A DNA stretch of 12,198 nucleotides from SURF-24 sp964537965 (GTDB lineage Bacteria; Bacteroidota; Ignavibacteria; Ignavibacteriales; SURF-24), in NCBI GenBank assembly GCA_964537965.1, contig CAZIDB010000141.1, forward strand, positions 1-12,198. Reading direction: 5' to 3'. Shown here in pieces: positions 1-7,459 of the stretch. Within the stretch, counting starts at the first letter, position 1, and every line of letters begins with the position of its first letter. The notes beneath the pieces are model-generated. The model worked only from the letters and a program-made list of their open reading frames with translations. It did not search any database and was not told where the DNA came from. The position numbers and the translations under genes are program-made.

Positions 1-1
1 A

Positions 2-436
2 AAACAATGTATGGATGCCGGTGATATTGATTCCTGGTTTGCAAAAGATGTTGGAATGATTAAATTTGTTAAAGATAGTTACTTTGGAATAAGAACCTGG
101 ACATTATCTTCTTACTCTATATCAACATCTGTAAATAGTAATTCTGATCCGAAAATTTCCTCATATAAATTGTATGATAATTTTCCAAATCCATTTAATC
201 CAACGACAGCAATAAAATTTGATTTACCGGAAGCCTGTAATGTTGAATTAAAAATTCTTGATATTCTTGGAAGAGAAATAAGAATCCTGGTAAAAGAATA
301 TAAAACACCAGGTAGTTGCACTGCTATATGGGATAGTAAAGACGATCTTGGTAACGATGTTTCTTCGGGAATATATTTTCATAATATCAGGTTTTCTGAT
401 TACTCACAAACAAAGAAGATGGTGCTTCTAAGATAA
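2..436 (+). CDS. C-terminal part of a T9SS-secreted protein (5' end outside window)
   Basis: The reading frame is open to the left edge (codons before the first ATG at 11 read K-Q-C), so this is the tail of a longer gene and not a gene starting at 11. The last ~85 residues are a type A T9SS sorting domain. It has the signature NFPNPFNPTT at residues 57-66 (counted from the ATG at 11), the following TAIKFDLP strand, VELKILDILGREI, and the SSGIYFHNI/KKMVLLR end typical of this domain. Such domains direct export through the type IX secretion system and are then removed or attached at the surface. The preceding piece (DSWFAKDVGMIKF) resembles the end of small extracellular beta-rich domains in this phylum, but the catalytic or binding part lies outside the window, so the function of the mature protein cannot be stated. 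The gene ends with TAA at 434-436, and no hairpin terminator was seen after it. Confidence 0.85.
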   Translation, partial: KQCMDAGDIDSWFAKDVGMIKFVKDSYFGIRTWTLSSYSISTSVNSNSDPKISSYKLYDNFPNPFNPTTAIKFDLPEACNVELKILDILGREIRILVKEYKTPGSCTAIWDSKDDLGNDVSSGIYFHNIRFSDYSQTKKMVLLR

Positions 437-451
437 TAACTTTAACAGAGC

Positions 452-479
452 TTGACTTTAATTTTGGCAAGTATATACT
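452..479 (+). promoter_or_regulatory. candidate sigma70-like promoter upstream of the FabK/NMO gene
   Basis: TTGACT (452-457) and TATACT (474-479) are separated by 16 bp, each with one mismatch to the standard -35/-10 hexamers. A start of transcription near 486 would give a leader of about 65 nt before the ATG at 550. An overlapping TAATTTTG (459-466) fits the Bacteroidota -7 motif TAnnTTTG but lacks a well-placed -33 element. The two readings compete, and the site is inferred from sequence only. Confidence 0.35.
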
Positions 480-549
480 GTTTTAATCTAAAACTCCTTC
501 AAATAAATAAATTTCTTTATTTTAACTCAACAATAAAATTATTAATTAT

Positions 550-1506
550 ATGCACATCAGAAACCGTTTATCGGATTTATTGGGAATAGAATATCCAATC
601 ATTCAGGCTGGAATGGTCCGGGTTTCAGGATGGAGATTAGCTTCAGCAGTTTCAAGTTGCGGTGGACTTGGTTTAATCGGAGCCGGTTCTATGAAACCGG
701 AATTGCTTAAAGAACATATTCAGAAATGTAAAGCTACAACTGATAAACCATTTGGTGTGAATATTCCTCTGCTGAGAGGAGACGCTGAAGAACTTATTAA
801 AACCACCATTGATGGAAATGTAAAAATAGTTTTTACTTCAGCGGGGCATCCGGGAAGACACATAGATAAATTCAAAGCGAAACAAATGGTTATTGTTCAT
901 GTTGTATCTTCTGTTAAGCAGGCGCTAAAGGCAGAAAGTGTTGGCTGTGATGCAATTGTTGGTGAAGGTGTTGAAGCCGGCGGTCATAACGGCGCAGATG
1001 AGTTAACAACTTTCACTTTAATTCCTCAATTAGTGGATGCGGTAAAAATCCCGGTTATTGCTGCAGGTGGAATTGCAGACGGCAGAGGTATTTTAGCCGC
1101 TTTAGCATTGGGTGCAGAGGGTGTACAGATTGGAACCCGATTTGCAGTTACACAAGAATCATCGGCTCATCCGAACTATAAAAATAAAGTTGTAGAATCC
1201 GGAGATAACTCAACTGCACTGTTCTTCAAAAAGATAGGACTTGTACGGGCAATTAAAAATGAATTTGTAACAAGGGTGTTGGAAACCGAAAAGAATTGCG
1301 CAGATGAAGTTCAATTAAAAGAATTGCTTGGCAGAAAAAGAGAGATGCTTGGAATTTTTGAAGGAGACGAAAAAGAAGGAATGATGGAAGCAGGTCAGGG
1401 TACAGGACTTATTAAAGATATTCCTACCGTTAAAGAATTATTTGAAAGATTATTGCAGGAGTATGATTCAGCTTTATCTAAAAGTTTTGGGTTACAGCAT
1501 AAATAA
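550..1506 (+). CDS. FabK / nitronate monooxygenase-family FMN enzyme
   Basis: This is a 318-aa TIM-barrel flavoprotein of the NMO/2-nitropropane dioxygenase superfamily, close in layout to enoyl-ACP reductase II (FabK). Visible motifs are the N-terminal IEYPIIQAGM (13-22), GGLGLIGAG (38-46), KPFGVNIPLL (66-75), EGVEAGGHNG (139-148) with H146 where FabK has its catalytic histidine, and the FMN-phosphate stretch VIAAGGIADGRG (169-180) plus GAEGVQIGTRF (188-198). HPNYK, VRAIKN and the C-terminal MMEAGQGTGLIKDIP also match FabK-type proteins. Length is normal and cytosolic (no signal peptide). FabK reduces trans-2-enoyl-ACP with NAD(P)H in fatty-acid elongation; NMO oxidises alkyl nitronates. Sequence motifs alone do not separate these two, so no symbol is given. 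The ATG at 550 has no clear Shine-Dalgarno sequence. The gene stands alone, with its 3' end facing the minus-strand gene. Confidence 0.85.
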   Translation: MHIRNRLSDLLGIEYPIIQAGMVRVSGWRLASAVSSCGGLGLIGAGSMKPELLKEHIQKCKATTDKPFGVNIPLLRGDAEELIKTTIDGNVKIVFTSAGHPGRHIDKFKAKQMVIVHVVSSVKQALKAESVGCDAIVGEGVEAGGHNGADELTTFTLIPQLVDAVKIPVIAAGGIADGRGILAALALGAEGVQIGTRFAVTQESSAHPNYKNKVVESGDNSTALFFKKIGLVRAIKNEFVTRVLETEKNCADEVQLKELLGRKREMLGIFEGDEKEGMMEAGQGTGLIKDIPTVKELFERLLQEYDSALSKSFGLQHK

Positions 1507-1510
1507 TCTT

Positions 1511-1603
1511 TTAGATTGTTTAATTGCTTTATTGTTTAATTGTTAATCTAATTTTTCTTTCTACCAACAATTAAACAATCTAACAATTGAGCAATTAAAC
1601 AAT
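1511..1603. repeat. nested inverted repeats between convergent genes; possible bidirectional terminator
   Basis: Two AT-rich words recur here in both orientations. ATTGTTTAATTGC (1515-1527) is the exact reverse complement of 1591-1603. ATTGTTTAATTGTT (1531-1544) is the exact reverse complement of 1566-1579. The left pair is 3 bp apart and the right pair 11 bp apart, so they can form an inner 14-bp stem over a 21-nt loop and an outer 13-bp stem. A competing register also exists: 1511-1526 pairs perfectly over 16 bp with 1568-1583. The element lies wholly between two facing genes (stops at 1506 and 1639), so termination from both sides is plausible. The absence of G-C pairs and the repeated word also fit a dispersed intergenic repeat. 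Confidence 0.75.
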
Positions 1604-1638
1604 TTATTAATTTCAACTTCTCGTTTTCGACAAAGGGC

Positions 1639-2757
1639 TCACATCAAAAAGAAATATCCAATTACTCCAACCACAACCGCTGCAACAATGTATTGCGATG
1701 TTTTCTTATAACGTTTTTTAAATGCTCCCCAGATTTTAGCCGTAATTACCATAAGAAATGCTAACAGCAAAGTGGAACCAATTGCTTCAAGTACATTCAT
1801 ACTGAAGTTAATGATATCCTCCATACTCTTATCATCCCAGAATTTCCTGTAGATAACCTGCAGATGCAGCCAGTAAATAAGCAATGATTCTCTTCCAACA
1901 TCAAGCACAAACGATTTTTCTGTTTTCCGCCAGATTTCATAATACCTTAAACCAACCATTAACAATAACACTATTGCAAGTCTTTCAAGAAAAAAAACAG
2001 GACTCGGTTTGAAATCTCCAATAGCCGGAATATATAACAATGCATATGATACCACAAGTACAACGAGTGAGCCATACAAAGTTTGTTTTAAATACTTCTC
2101 CTCGTAATTCCCTTCTTTTGCTTTTGAATAAAGCGAGCTTGCAATTCCACCGGCAAGCATAAATCCAAGCCATGGAAAAAGAGGAAACAATGAACCATTA
2201 AAAGAATTTATGTATGCTGCAATTGGTTTTGCCATGCACAACGAGAAATCAATTTGTTCAATAAAAGGAGCAACAACAGCGCTTATAATTCCACACACAA
2301 CAATTACAAGGTTATAAATTTTATCGGATTTTATCAGTAATCTTAAGATGAACATAAGCAGCAACCCGAATGCGATACATTGTAGAACATCCACAGCAAA
2401 AAACTGCCGCCACATTTCTGGTTCTACTCTTGTCTGCATCTTATGAAGTGATAAAAAAGGGATATGTAAAGAATAACCTACTCCCCATATCAGCATAATC
2501 CTGCCTATCTGCCGCCAGAATGCATAACCATATTTCCTGAAGTCTTCAAGTTTTCTCTGGCTTGCAATCATAAATGCAAAACCGGATATAAACAGGAATG
2601 AGGGCGCTACCAGTCCGTTTATAAAGTTGAGATAACCAAACCAGGATTGTAATTTTATTTCGGGCTTAAGGAATGCATTAAAGACGTGGACTTCAATCAT
2701 TACAAGCAAAGCCCAGCCGCGAAGAAGGTCTATAAAAAGCAGGCGTTTATTTTTCAA
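1639..2757 (-). CDS. DUF1624/HGSNAT-type acyltransferase-like multipass membrane protein
   Basis: With the chosen TTG start the product is 372 aa. It opens with KNKRLLFIDLLRGWALLVM and then EVHVFNA, the R-x(4)-D-x2-RG...H pattern that begins heparan-alpha-glucosaminide acetyltransferase-like (DUF1624) and related acyltransferase membrane proteins. About ten hydrophobic helices follow, with SFLFISGFAF, LFPWLGFMLAGG and GRESLLIYWLHL as further family-like segments, and a basic tail (KKRYKKTSQ) before a last helix. The family moves acyl groups, usually acetyl from acetyl-CoA, across or at the membrane; the acceptor here is unknown. The frame extends upstream to 3066, but the extra ~100 residues lack family similarity and would overlap the divergent gene by about 200 bp. 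The TTG at 2757 has GAGGG seven bases upstream. Alternative starts are ATG at 2838 or 2844. It is convergent with the FabK/NMO gene and divergent from the large fusion gene. Confidence 0.75.
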   Translation of the reverse strand: MKNKRLLFIDLLRGWALLVMIEVHVFNAFLKPEIKLQSWFGYLNFINGLVAPSFLFISGFAFMIASQRKLEDFRKYGYAFWRQIGRIMLIWGVGYSLHIPFLSLHKMQTRVEPEMWRQFFAVDVLQCIAFGLLLMFILRLLIKSDKIYNLVIVVCGIISAVVAPFIEQIDFSLCMAKPIAAYINSFNGSLFPLFPWLGFMLAGGIASSLYSKAKEGNYEEKYLKQTLYGSLVVLVVSYALLYIPAIGDFKPSPVFFLERLAIVLLLMVGLRYYEIWRKTEKSFVLDVGRESLLIYWLHLQVIYRKFWDDKSMEDIINFSMNVLEAIGSTLLLAFLMVITAKIWGAFKKRYKKTSQYIVAAVVVGVIGYFFLM

Positions 2758-2764
2758 ACTAAAT

Positions 2765-2769
2765 CCCTC
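2765..2769 (-). promoter_or_regulatory. ribosome binding site supporting the TTG start at 2757
   Basis: On the minus strand GAGGG lies seven bases before TTG (2757-2755). This is a better ribosome-binding context than precedes the in-frame ATGs at 2838 and 2844, and it places the start exactly where family similarity begins. Confidence 0.55.
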
Positions 2770-2774
2770 ATCAT

Positions 2775-2806
2775 TTTGTTTAGTTAGTAAACATCTGTTA
2801 ATTTCG
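2775..2806 (+). promoter_or_regulatory. weak Bacteroidota-type promoter candidate for the large fusion gene
   Basis: TTTG (2775-2778) and TAATTTCG (2799-2806, one mismatch to TAnnTTTG) are 20 bp apart, the spacing of Bacteroidota -33/-7 promoters. Transcription would begin near 2812 and give a leader of about 58 nt before ATG 2870. It lies in the 112-bp divergent region that remains if the minus-strand gene starts at 2757. The call is weak and based on pattern only. Confidence 0.25.
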
Positions 2807-2869
2807 CCGAAAATTAATAAGAAGATTTTCAATTTCATAATCATTATTATTACGGGTAAAGAAAGCCGG

Positions 2870-5800
2870 ATGCTAATGACCAGGACGAATATATATTCTT
2901 TCGAACAGGAATTTGAAATAATAAACAGTGCAAAGAAGATAGATCCTGAAAAGGCTCTGGAAATACTCTCTGAAGCAGAATCTGTTTTACAAAGTAATTT
3001 GCAATCCGGCGATATAAATTTTCTTCGTACATTCCTTGATGTAACAAGAAAGCCTGAATTTCTCAATTCACTGCCGGATATGCAAAGCCGCTACAGATGG
3101 GCAGATATTACTTTCAATATTATAAAAAAAATAAACTTTAATTTTCTTGATCTGTTTGAACAAAGAGTAAATGCTCATCCTGACAAACCTTTATTCAAGA
3201 CAATCAATGGTGAGAAGGTTTTCAACTTTAGTTATAAATGGGTTGAAAAACGTACAAGGCAGATTGCTTCTCTTTTCTTCTCAATTGAAGTTGAACCGCG
3301 TGTGGTTATTTTTATGGACAACTCATTAGACTCTGCCTGCTGCGATATTGCCTCCCTTATGTACGATATTCTTGATGCGCCGCTTAATGTCCACTTTAAT
3401 GTTGATACCTTAGCTGACATTTTTAACCGGTTAAAAATAAACATTGCAGTAACTGATGATGATGCCAGGTTATCAAGGCTGCTTAACCTGAAAGAGAAAG
3501 AAGGATTAAGCTTTAAAATAATTTATACCGGTAATGAGAAGTTAAAGGATAAACGGGAAGTACTTGAATTAGAAAAGTCCATAGCAAAGCTTGATGTTAA
3601 TTTAACAGAACAGCTTCTTCAAAAAAGAAAACGTCTTACTCTTTTTGAACCTGCTACTGTTATGTTTACTTCAGGAAGCACCGGAAATGCAAAAGGTGTT
3701 GTCTATTCAATTTACAACCTTGTTACTAAAAGATTTGCGCGCGCCGCTGCTCTTCCAGATGTTGGCCAAGATGAATTATTGCTGTGTTATCTCCCGCTTT
3801 ATCATACATTCGGGCGATACCTTGAATTAATGGGAATGATTTTCTGGGGTGGTACTTATGCTTTCGCTGGAAATCCTTCTGCGGAAACTTTGATAATGTT
3901 AATGCAGAAATTAAATCCTACCGGTTTGATAAGCATTCCCTTAAGATGGGTACAAATCAGAGAAAAATTTCTTGCAAAGTCTGCTAGAACTAAAGACAAA
4001 AAACTTTTACATAGTATCGTTGGTACTAAATTAAGGTGGGGCTTATCTGCAGCAGGTTATCTCGATCATAAAGTGTTTACCTTCTTTAATGAAAATGATG
4101 TGCAACTTTGCAGCGGATTTGGAATGACCGAAGCTACCGGCGGAATAAGCATGACTCCACCAGGAGCATATGTTAAAGACTCGGTCGGCATTCCTTTGCC
4201 GGGAATTAAAACCAGGTTTAATGAAAAACAGGAACTTGAAATATCCGGTGTGTATGTTGCAAAATACCATGACGACCTGGAAAAAAAAATCAACAAAGAA
4301 TGGCTGCAAACAGGTGATCTATTTAGGCAGGATGAGAACGGCTTTCTTTTTATTGTAGACCGTGTTAAAGACATTTACAAAAATACCAAAGGTCAGACTA
4401 TAGCTCCGCAGAAGATTGAAAAACTTTTTGAATCTGTCCCCGGAATTAAAAGAACATTCCTTGTTGGCGATGGTCAGTCTTATAACACTCTTTTAATTGT
4501 TCCTGATTATAATGAACCGGTTCTTAAAAAGACGCTTGCAAAGAAAAAGGTTATTGAATATTTCCTGCCGATTATTTCCACGGCCAATTCAAACCTCGCT
4601 TCATACGAAAGGATAATTGACTTTACAATTTTAGAGCGGGACTTTGAAGAGACAAAAGGCGAACTCACATCAAAAGGCACTTATAAAAGAAAAGTGATAG
4701 CCGAGCATTACGCAACAGAGATTAGCAAACTTTACAAGTATAAGAACGTAGAACTTAAAACCGGAGAATTGAAGATTCTTATTCCCCGATGGCTAATAAG
4801 GGATTTAGGAATTACGGAATACGATTTACATATTCAGAATGATGAAATTATTAACGGCGTAAATAAAACACTTTTGGCAATCAAAAAGAATTACCGGGCA
4901 GACAGAATTCAGATTGGCGACCTTGAATATATCACTGATGATAAGATTGACCTTGGCCTCTTTATCCGGCATCCACTTTTATGGATCGGTAATCCGCAAT
5001 TAATTAATTTTGCTCAATGTAAAGACGGCTGGGATACTGAAATTGAAAACATCTCAACGCAGGTTTTCCTTATAGCGGGAAATAAACCAAAGATTGATAA
5101 CTTTAATTTCAAGATTGACGAGAAACTAAAAAGCATCAATCAAACAGTGATGGAAGCTTTGTTTGGCAGTAAAGAAGCTTCTCTTAATGCAGTTAAAAAG
5201 TTTGAAGTACTCCTGAATACAGAAAACTTCAGGTTGAAATACCTGATACGAAGAAGACTTGAGACGCTTGCTCTTCATCCTGAATTTGACATACGGAGCA
5301 TTGCTTACAGAATTTTATTATTTGATCAGCCAAGATTAGATTACAGCAAGTATCTTCCCGCATTTATAAATTCCGGTTTGCCATTCCTTGATAAGAAAAG
5401 CATTGAGATAATCTGCAGGAGCAATATTGAAAAAGGAAGACTGGAAGCTCTAAGGCAAAGACTGGAGACCTACCGGATAAAACTAAAATGGCCGGTTTCG
5501 GGTATTTCGGTAAATCAATTTAAAAAAATTCTTGACCTGCTTGTTGCTTTTGCAAAGCAGAATAGAAATAACTACGGTGTTGTTAGAGAAGAATTAATTA
5601 GCTGGATTCTTCATAAAAAAGAACCTGCTCTTGAAGGATATGCTCAGGAATTATTTAACCAACTTGCACTCTGGTTCGAATCGACTTTTGAATTAACCTC
5701 ATTTGAGAAAGATCAAAAGAACTGGGATGATAAAATTATTTTCCAGGAAGATATTTCAAAGGATGAAACTGAACGAATTAAGAAAACTTTATATACAACT

Positions 5801-7432
5801 ACATTTCTTAAGGAATCACTTCTTCTTATTTATGATGAAGATAAGTTCAATCTGAAATCAGTTACAAATAAAGGTATATGGATTTCCAAAATTATTTCCT
5901 CACATAACGTTTTTCTGTACAGGATCAGCATCAACACAACAACAAACAAACATTACGATATAATGCTGCTTGTAAAAGATGACATTAACCAGGCTGCCAT
6001 ACGAGAACAGATTTACTGGATGATAAGAATGTCAGGTTATCCTACCGGCAGCCCCGTTCTTCCGCGTTTCGGTAATTTCAGAACTTCGCTTGGTTCAGCT
6101 TCTCTTGATTACGTAAATGAATTGAATGTATGGGAGAAGATCCGCGAGTATTCCTCAAGCAAGGAAAAATCAATTTCGGATAAAAATATTCTCAGGTGGA
6201 AAATATTAATTGTAAGAGGTATAACAGGATTTTTACGCGCCTGGCAAAACAGCGGAAGAGAAATTATTCCCGGCAATATTTCTCCCACCAATGTTGTAGT
6301 ACCCGAATCTGACATTAAAGAGAATCCAAGAATTTTATCCTTATCGGGTTATGACAAATATAAAAATTTACTTTCGCTTATTGATCCTATTGTGCATAAT
6401 TTCTTTTTGCAGACTATAAATCATTACCCCGTTGTTCGTGGTATTGTAAAAATTGATTGGCTGTTTGATTCATTTTTGGAAGCATTCGATAAGGATGAAG
6501 CCATTTTGTTACTAAAGGAATTATTATCTCTGCTGAAAAATTCCAGGAAGAATTACAATGAACTTAATTTGACTAAAGAACTTTATAGATATTTGAAACA
6601 CATTGAAGATGAGACATATTTAAATTTATCATTGCTTGCCGCAATAGAAAGATATAATGAATGGCTATTAGAAAATCAGGGTTCAACAGGTGAAGCGAAA
6701 GAACAGTTTATAAAGAAACTATACTGGATTTATCATTTGGAAAGATTTCCGGAAATAATCAGGCTGGAATTTTACCGTAAGACTTTCTTCAATGATTCAT
6801 CAGAAAAAGTAAAAGAAAGTTTTGAAAAACTATTCAGGGTATTATCTCATCACACTAACCAACCGGTCACACAATTTGTTGAATTATCAGAGCTACAGGA
6901 CAACCTTCAGACAGAAGATGAGCGAACAATATTCAGCAAAATGATTTTTCCCGAAACTTCTTATCCCGTAAAAATGGAATTGACTCCCGTGGGAGAAGAG
7001 GACACAAAAAGTGTAATCATTAAAACAAATATTCCTGATGGACAAGGCGGAGAATTAGTAATAAGAGAAGCACTTTCACCGTTTGAAGTAGCAAGCCTTT
7101 ACAGGTTATACATTCTTGATGATTATCCTGCCAACATTAAAGCCGAAGATAGTTTTTTGATTGTACTGGAAAATGAATCCGTTGAAAATATAATTGGCGG
7201 TATATGTTATAGGGAAATTGATGAAGGTATTGCGCACTTAGAAGGAATTGTACTTGCTTCCCCTTTCAGAGGGAGAGGTATTGGTGGAAATATACTGGAG
7301 GATTTCTGCAACCGGTTAACGGTTAAAGGATACAAAGTTGTAACCACTCACTTTTATCTTACTGACTTTTTTAAGAAATTCCAATTCAACGTTGATAGTC
7401 ACTTCGGAGGACTTGTAAGATTTCTAACTTAA
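2870..7432 (+). CDS. giant fusion: AMP-forming acyl ligase - unassigned middle - GNAT acetyltransferase
   Basis: This is a 1520-aa cytosolic-looking protein without signal peptide or membrane helices. Residues ~85-625 form an ANL-family acyl-activating domain: P-loop TSGSTGNAKG (267-276), LPLYHTFGR (308-316), GFGMTEATGG (416-425), TGDLF (481-485), RVKDIYKNTKGQTIAP (498-513) and a C-terminal lysine region GTYKRKVI (603-610), as in long-chain acyl-CoA/acyl-AMP ligases. Residues ~625-1395 have no assignment. Residues ~750-960 look alpha-helical, and ~1005-1210 hint at a degenerate kinase-like fold. Residues ~1395-1520 are a GNAT domain, with RGRGIG (1467-1472) giving the R-x2-G-x-G acetyl-CoA loop. 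Together the ends could activate a carboxylate and acylate an amine, but substrates are unknown. No carrier-protein serine motif was seen, so an NRPS is unlikely. A second in-frame ATG lies at 2876; neither start has a strong Shine-Dalgarno sequence. The DUF6901-like gene follows after 27 bp. Confidence 0.85.
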   Translation: MLMTRTNIYSFEQEFEIINSAKKIDPEKALEILSEAESVLQSNLQSGDINFLRTFLDVTRKPEFLNSLPDMQSRYRWADITFNIIKKINFNFLDLFEQRVNAHPDKPLFKTINGEKVFNFSYKWVEKRTRQIASLFFSIEVEPRVVIFMDNSLDSACCDIASLMYDILDAPLNVHFNVDTLADIFNRLKINIAVTDDDARLSRLLNLKEKEGLSFKIIYTGNEKLKDKREVLELEKSIAKLDVNLTEQLLQKRKRLTLFEPATVMFTSGSTGNAKGVVYSIYNLVTKRFARAAALPDVGQDELLLCYLPLYHTFGRYLELMGMIFWGGTYAFAGNPSAETLIMLMQKLNPTGLISIPLRWVQIREKFLAKSARTKDKKLLHSIVGTKLRWGLSAAGYLDHKVFTFFNENDVQLCSGFGMTEATGGISMTPPGAYVKDSVGIPLPGIKTRFNEKQELEISGVYVAKYHDDLEKKINKEWLQTGDLFRQDENGFLFIVDRVKDIYKNTKGQTIAPQKIEKLFESVPGIKRTFLVGDGQSYNTLLIVPDYNEPVLKKTLAKKKVIEYFLPIISTANSNLASYERIIDFTILERDFEETKGELTSKGTYKRKVIAEHYATEISKLYKYKNVELKTGELKILIPRWLIRDLGITEYDLHIQNDEIINGVNKTLLAIKKNYRADRIQIGDLEYITDDKIDLGLFIRHPLLWIGNPQLINFAQCKDGWDTEIENISTQVFLIAGNKPKIDNFNFKIDEKLKSINQTVMEALFGSKEASLNAVKKFEVLLNTENFRLKYLIRRRLETLALHPEFDIRSIAYRILLFDQPRLDYSKYLPAFINSGLPFLDKKSIEIICRSNIEKGRLEALRQRLETYRIKLKWPVSGISVNQFKKILDLLVAFAKQNRNNYGVVREELISWILHKKEPALEGYAQELFNQLALWFESTFELTSFEKDQKNWDDKIIFQEDISKDETERIKKTLYTTTFLKESLLLIYDEDKFNLKSVTNKGIWISKIISSHNVFLYRISINTTTNKHYDIMLLVKDDINQAAIREQIYWMIRMSGYPTGSPVLPRFGNFRTSLGSASLDYVNELNVWEKIREYSSSKEKSISDKNILRWKILIVRGITGFLRAWQNSGREIIPGNISPTNVVVPESDIKENPRILSLSGYDKYKNLLSLIDPIVHNFFLQTINHYPVVRGIVKIDWLFDSFLEAFDKDEAILLLKELLSLLKNSRKNYNELNLTKELYRYLKHIEDETYLNLSLLAAIERYNEWLLENQGSTGEAKEQFIKKLYWIYHLERFPEIIRLEFYRKTFFNDSSEKVKESFEKLFRVLSHHTNQPVTQFVELSELQDNLQTEDERTIFSKMIFPETSYPVKMELTPVGEEDTKSVIIKTNIPDGQGGELVIREALSPFEVASLYRLYILDDYPANIKAEDSFLIVLENESVENIIGGICYREIDEGIAHLEGIVLASPFRGRGIGGNILEDFCNRLTVKGYKVVTTHFYLTDFFKKFQFNVDSHFGGLVRFLT

Positions 7433-7459
7433 CATGGTATAAATTATTAAGAGGACAAT

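Noticed and set aside
437..549. Terminator after the T9SS gene
   Set aside because: No hairpin of useful length was found in this 113-bp gap; it holds only the promoter-like words reported.
1511..1603. CRISPR array
   Set aside because: The repeated words are in inverted orientation, only two per side, and lack regular spacers.
2758..3066. N-terminal extension of the minus-strand membrane-protein frame up to 3066
   Set aside because: It would overlap the start of the large fusion gene by about 200 bp, shows no family similarity, and a better start with a ribosome-binding site exists at 2757.
4043..4374. Two overlapping minus-strand frames of 88 and 102 codons
   Set aside because: They lie wholly inside the ligase domain, show no recognisable motifs, and are shadows of the coding strand.
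2870..7432. Reading the large protein as a nonribosomal peptide synthetase or carboxylic acid reductase
   Set aside because: No carrier-protein serine motif, condensation domain or C-terminal reductase (Rossmann) domain is visible; the C-terminus is a GNAT domain.
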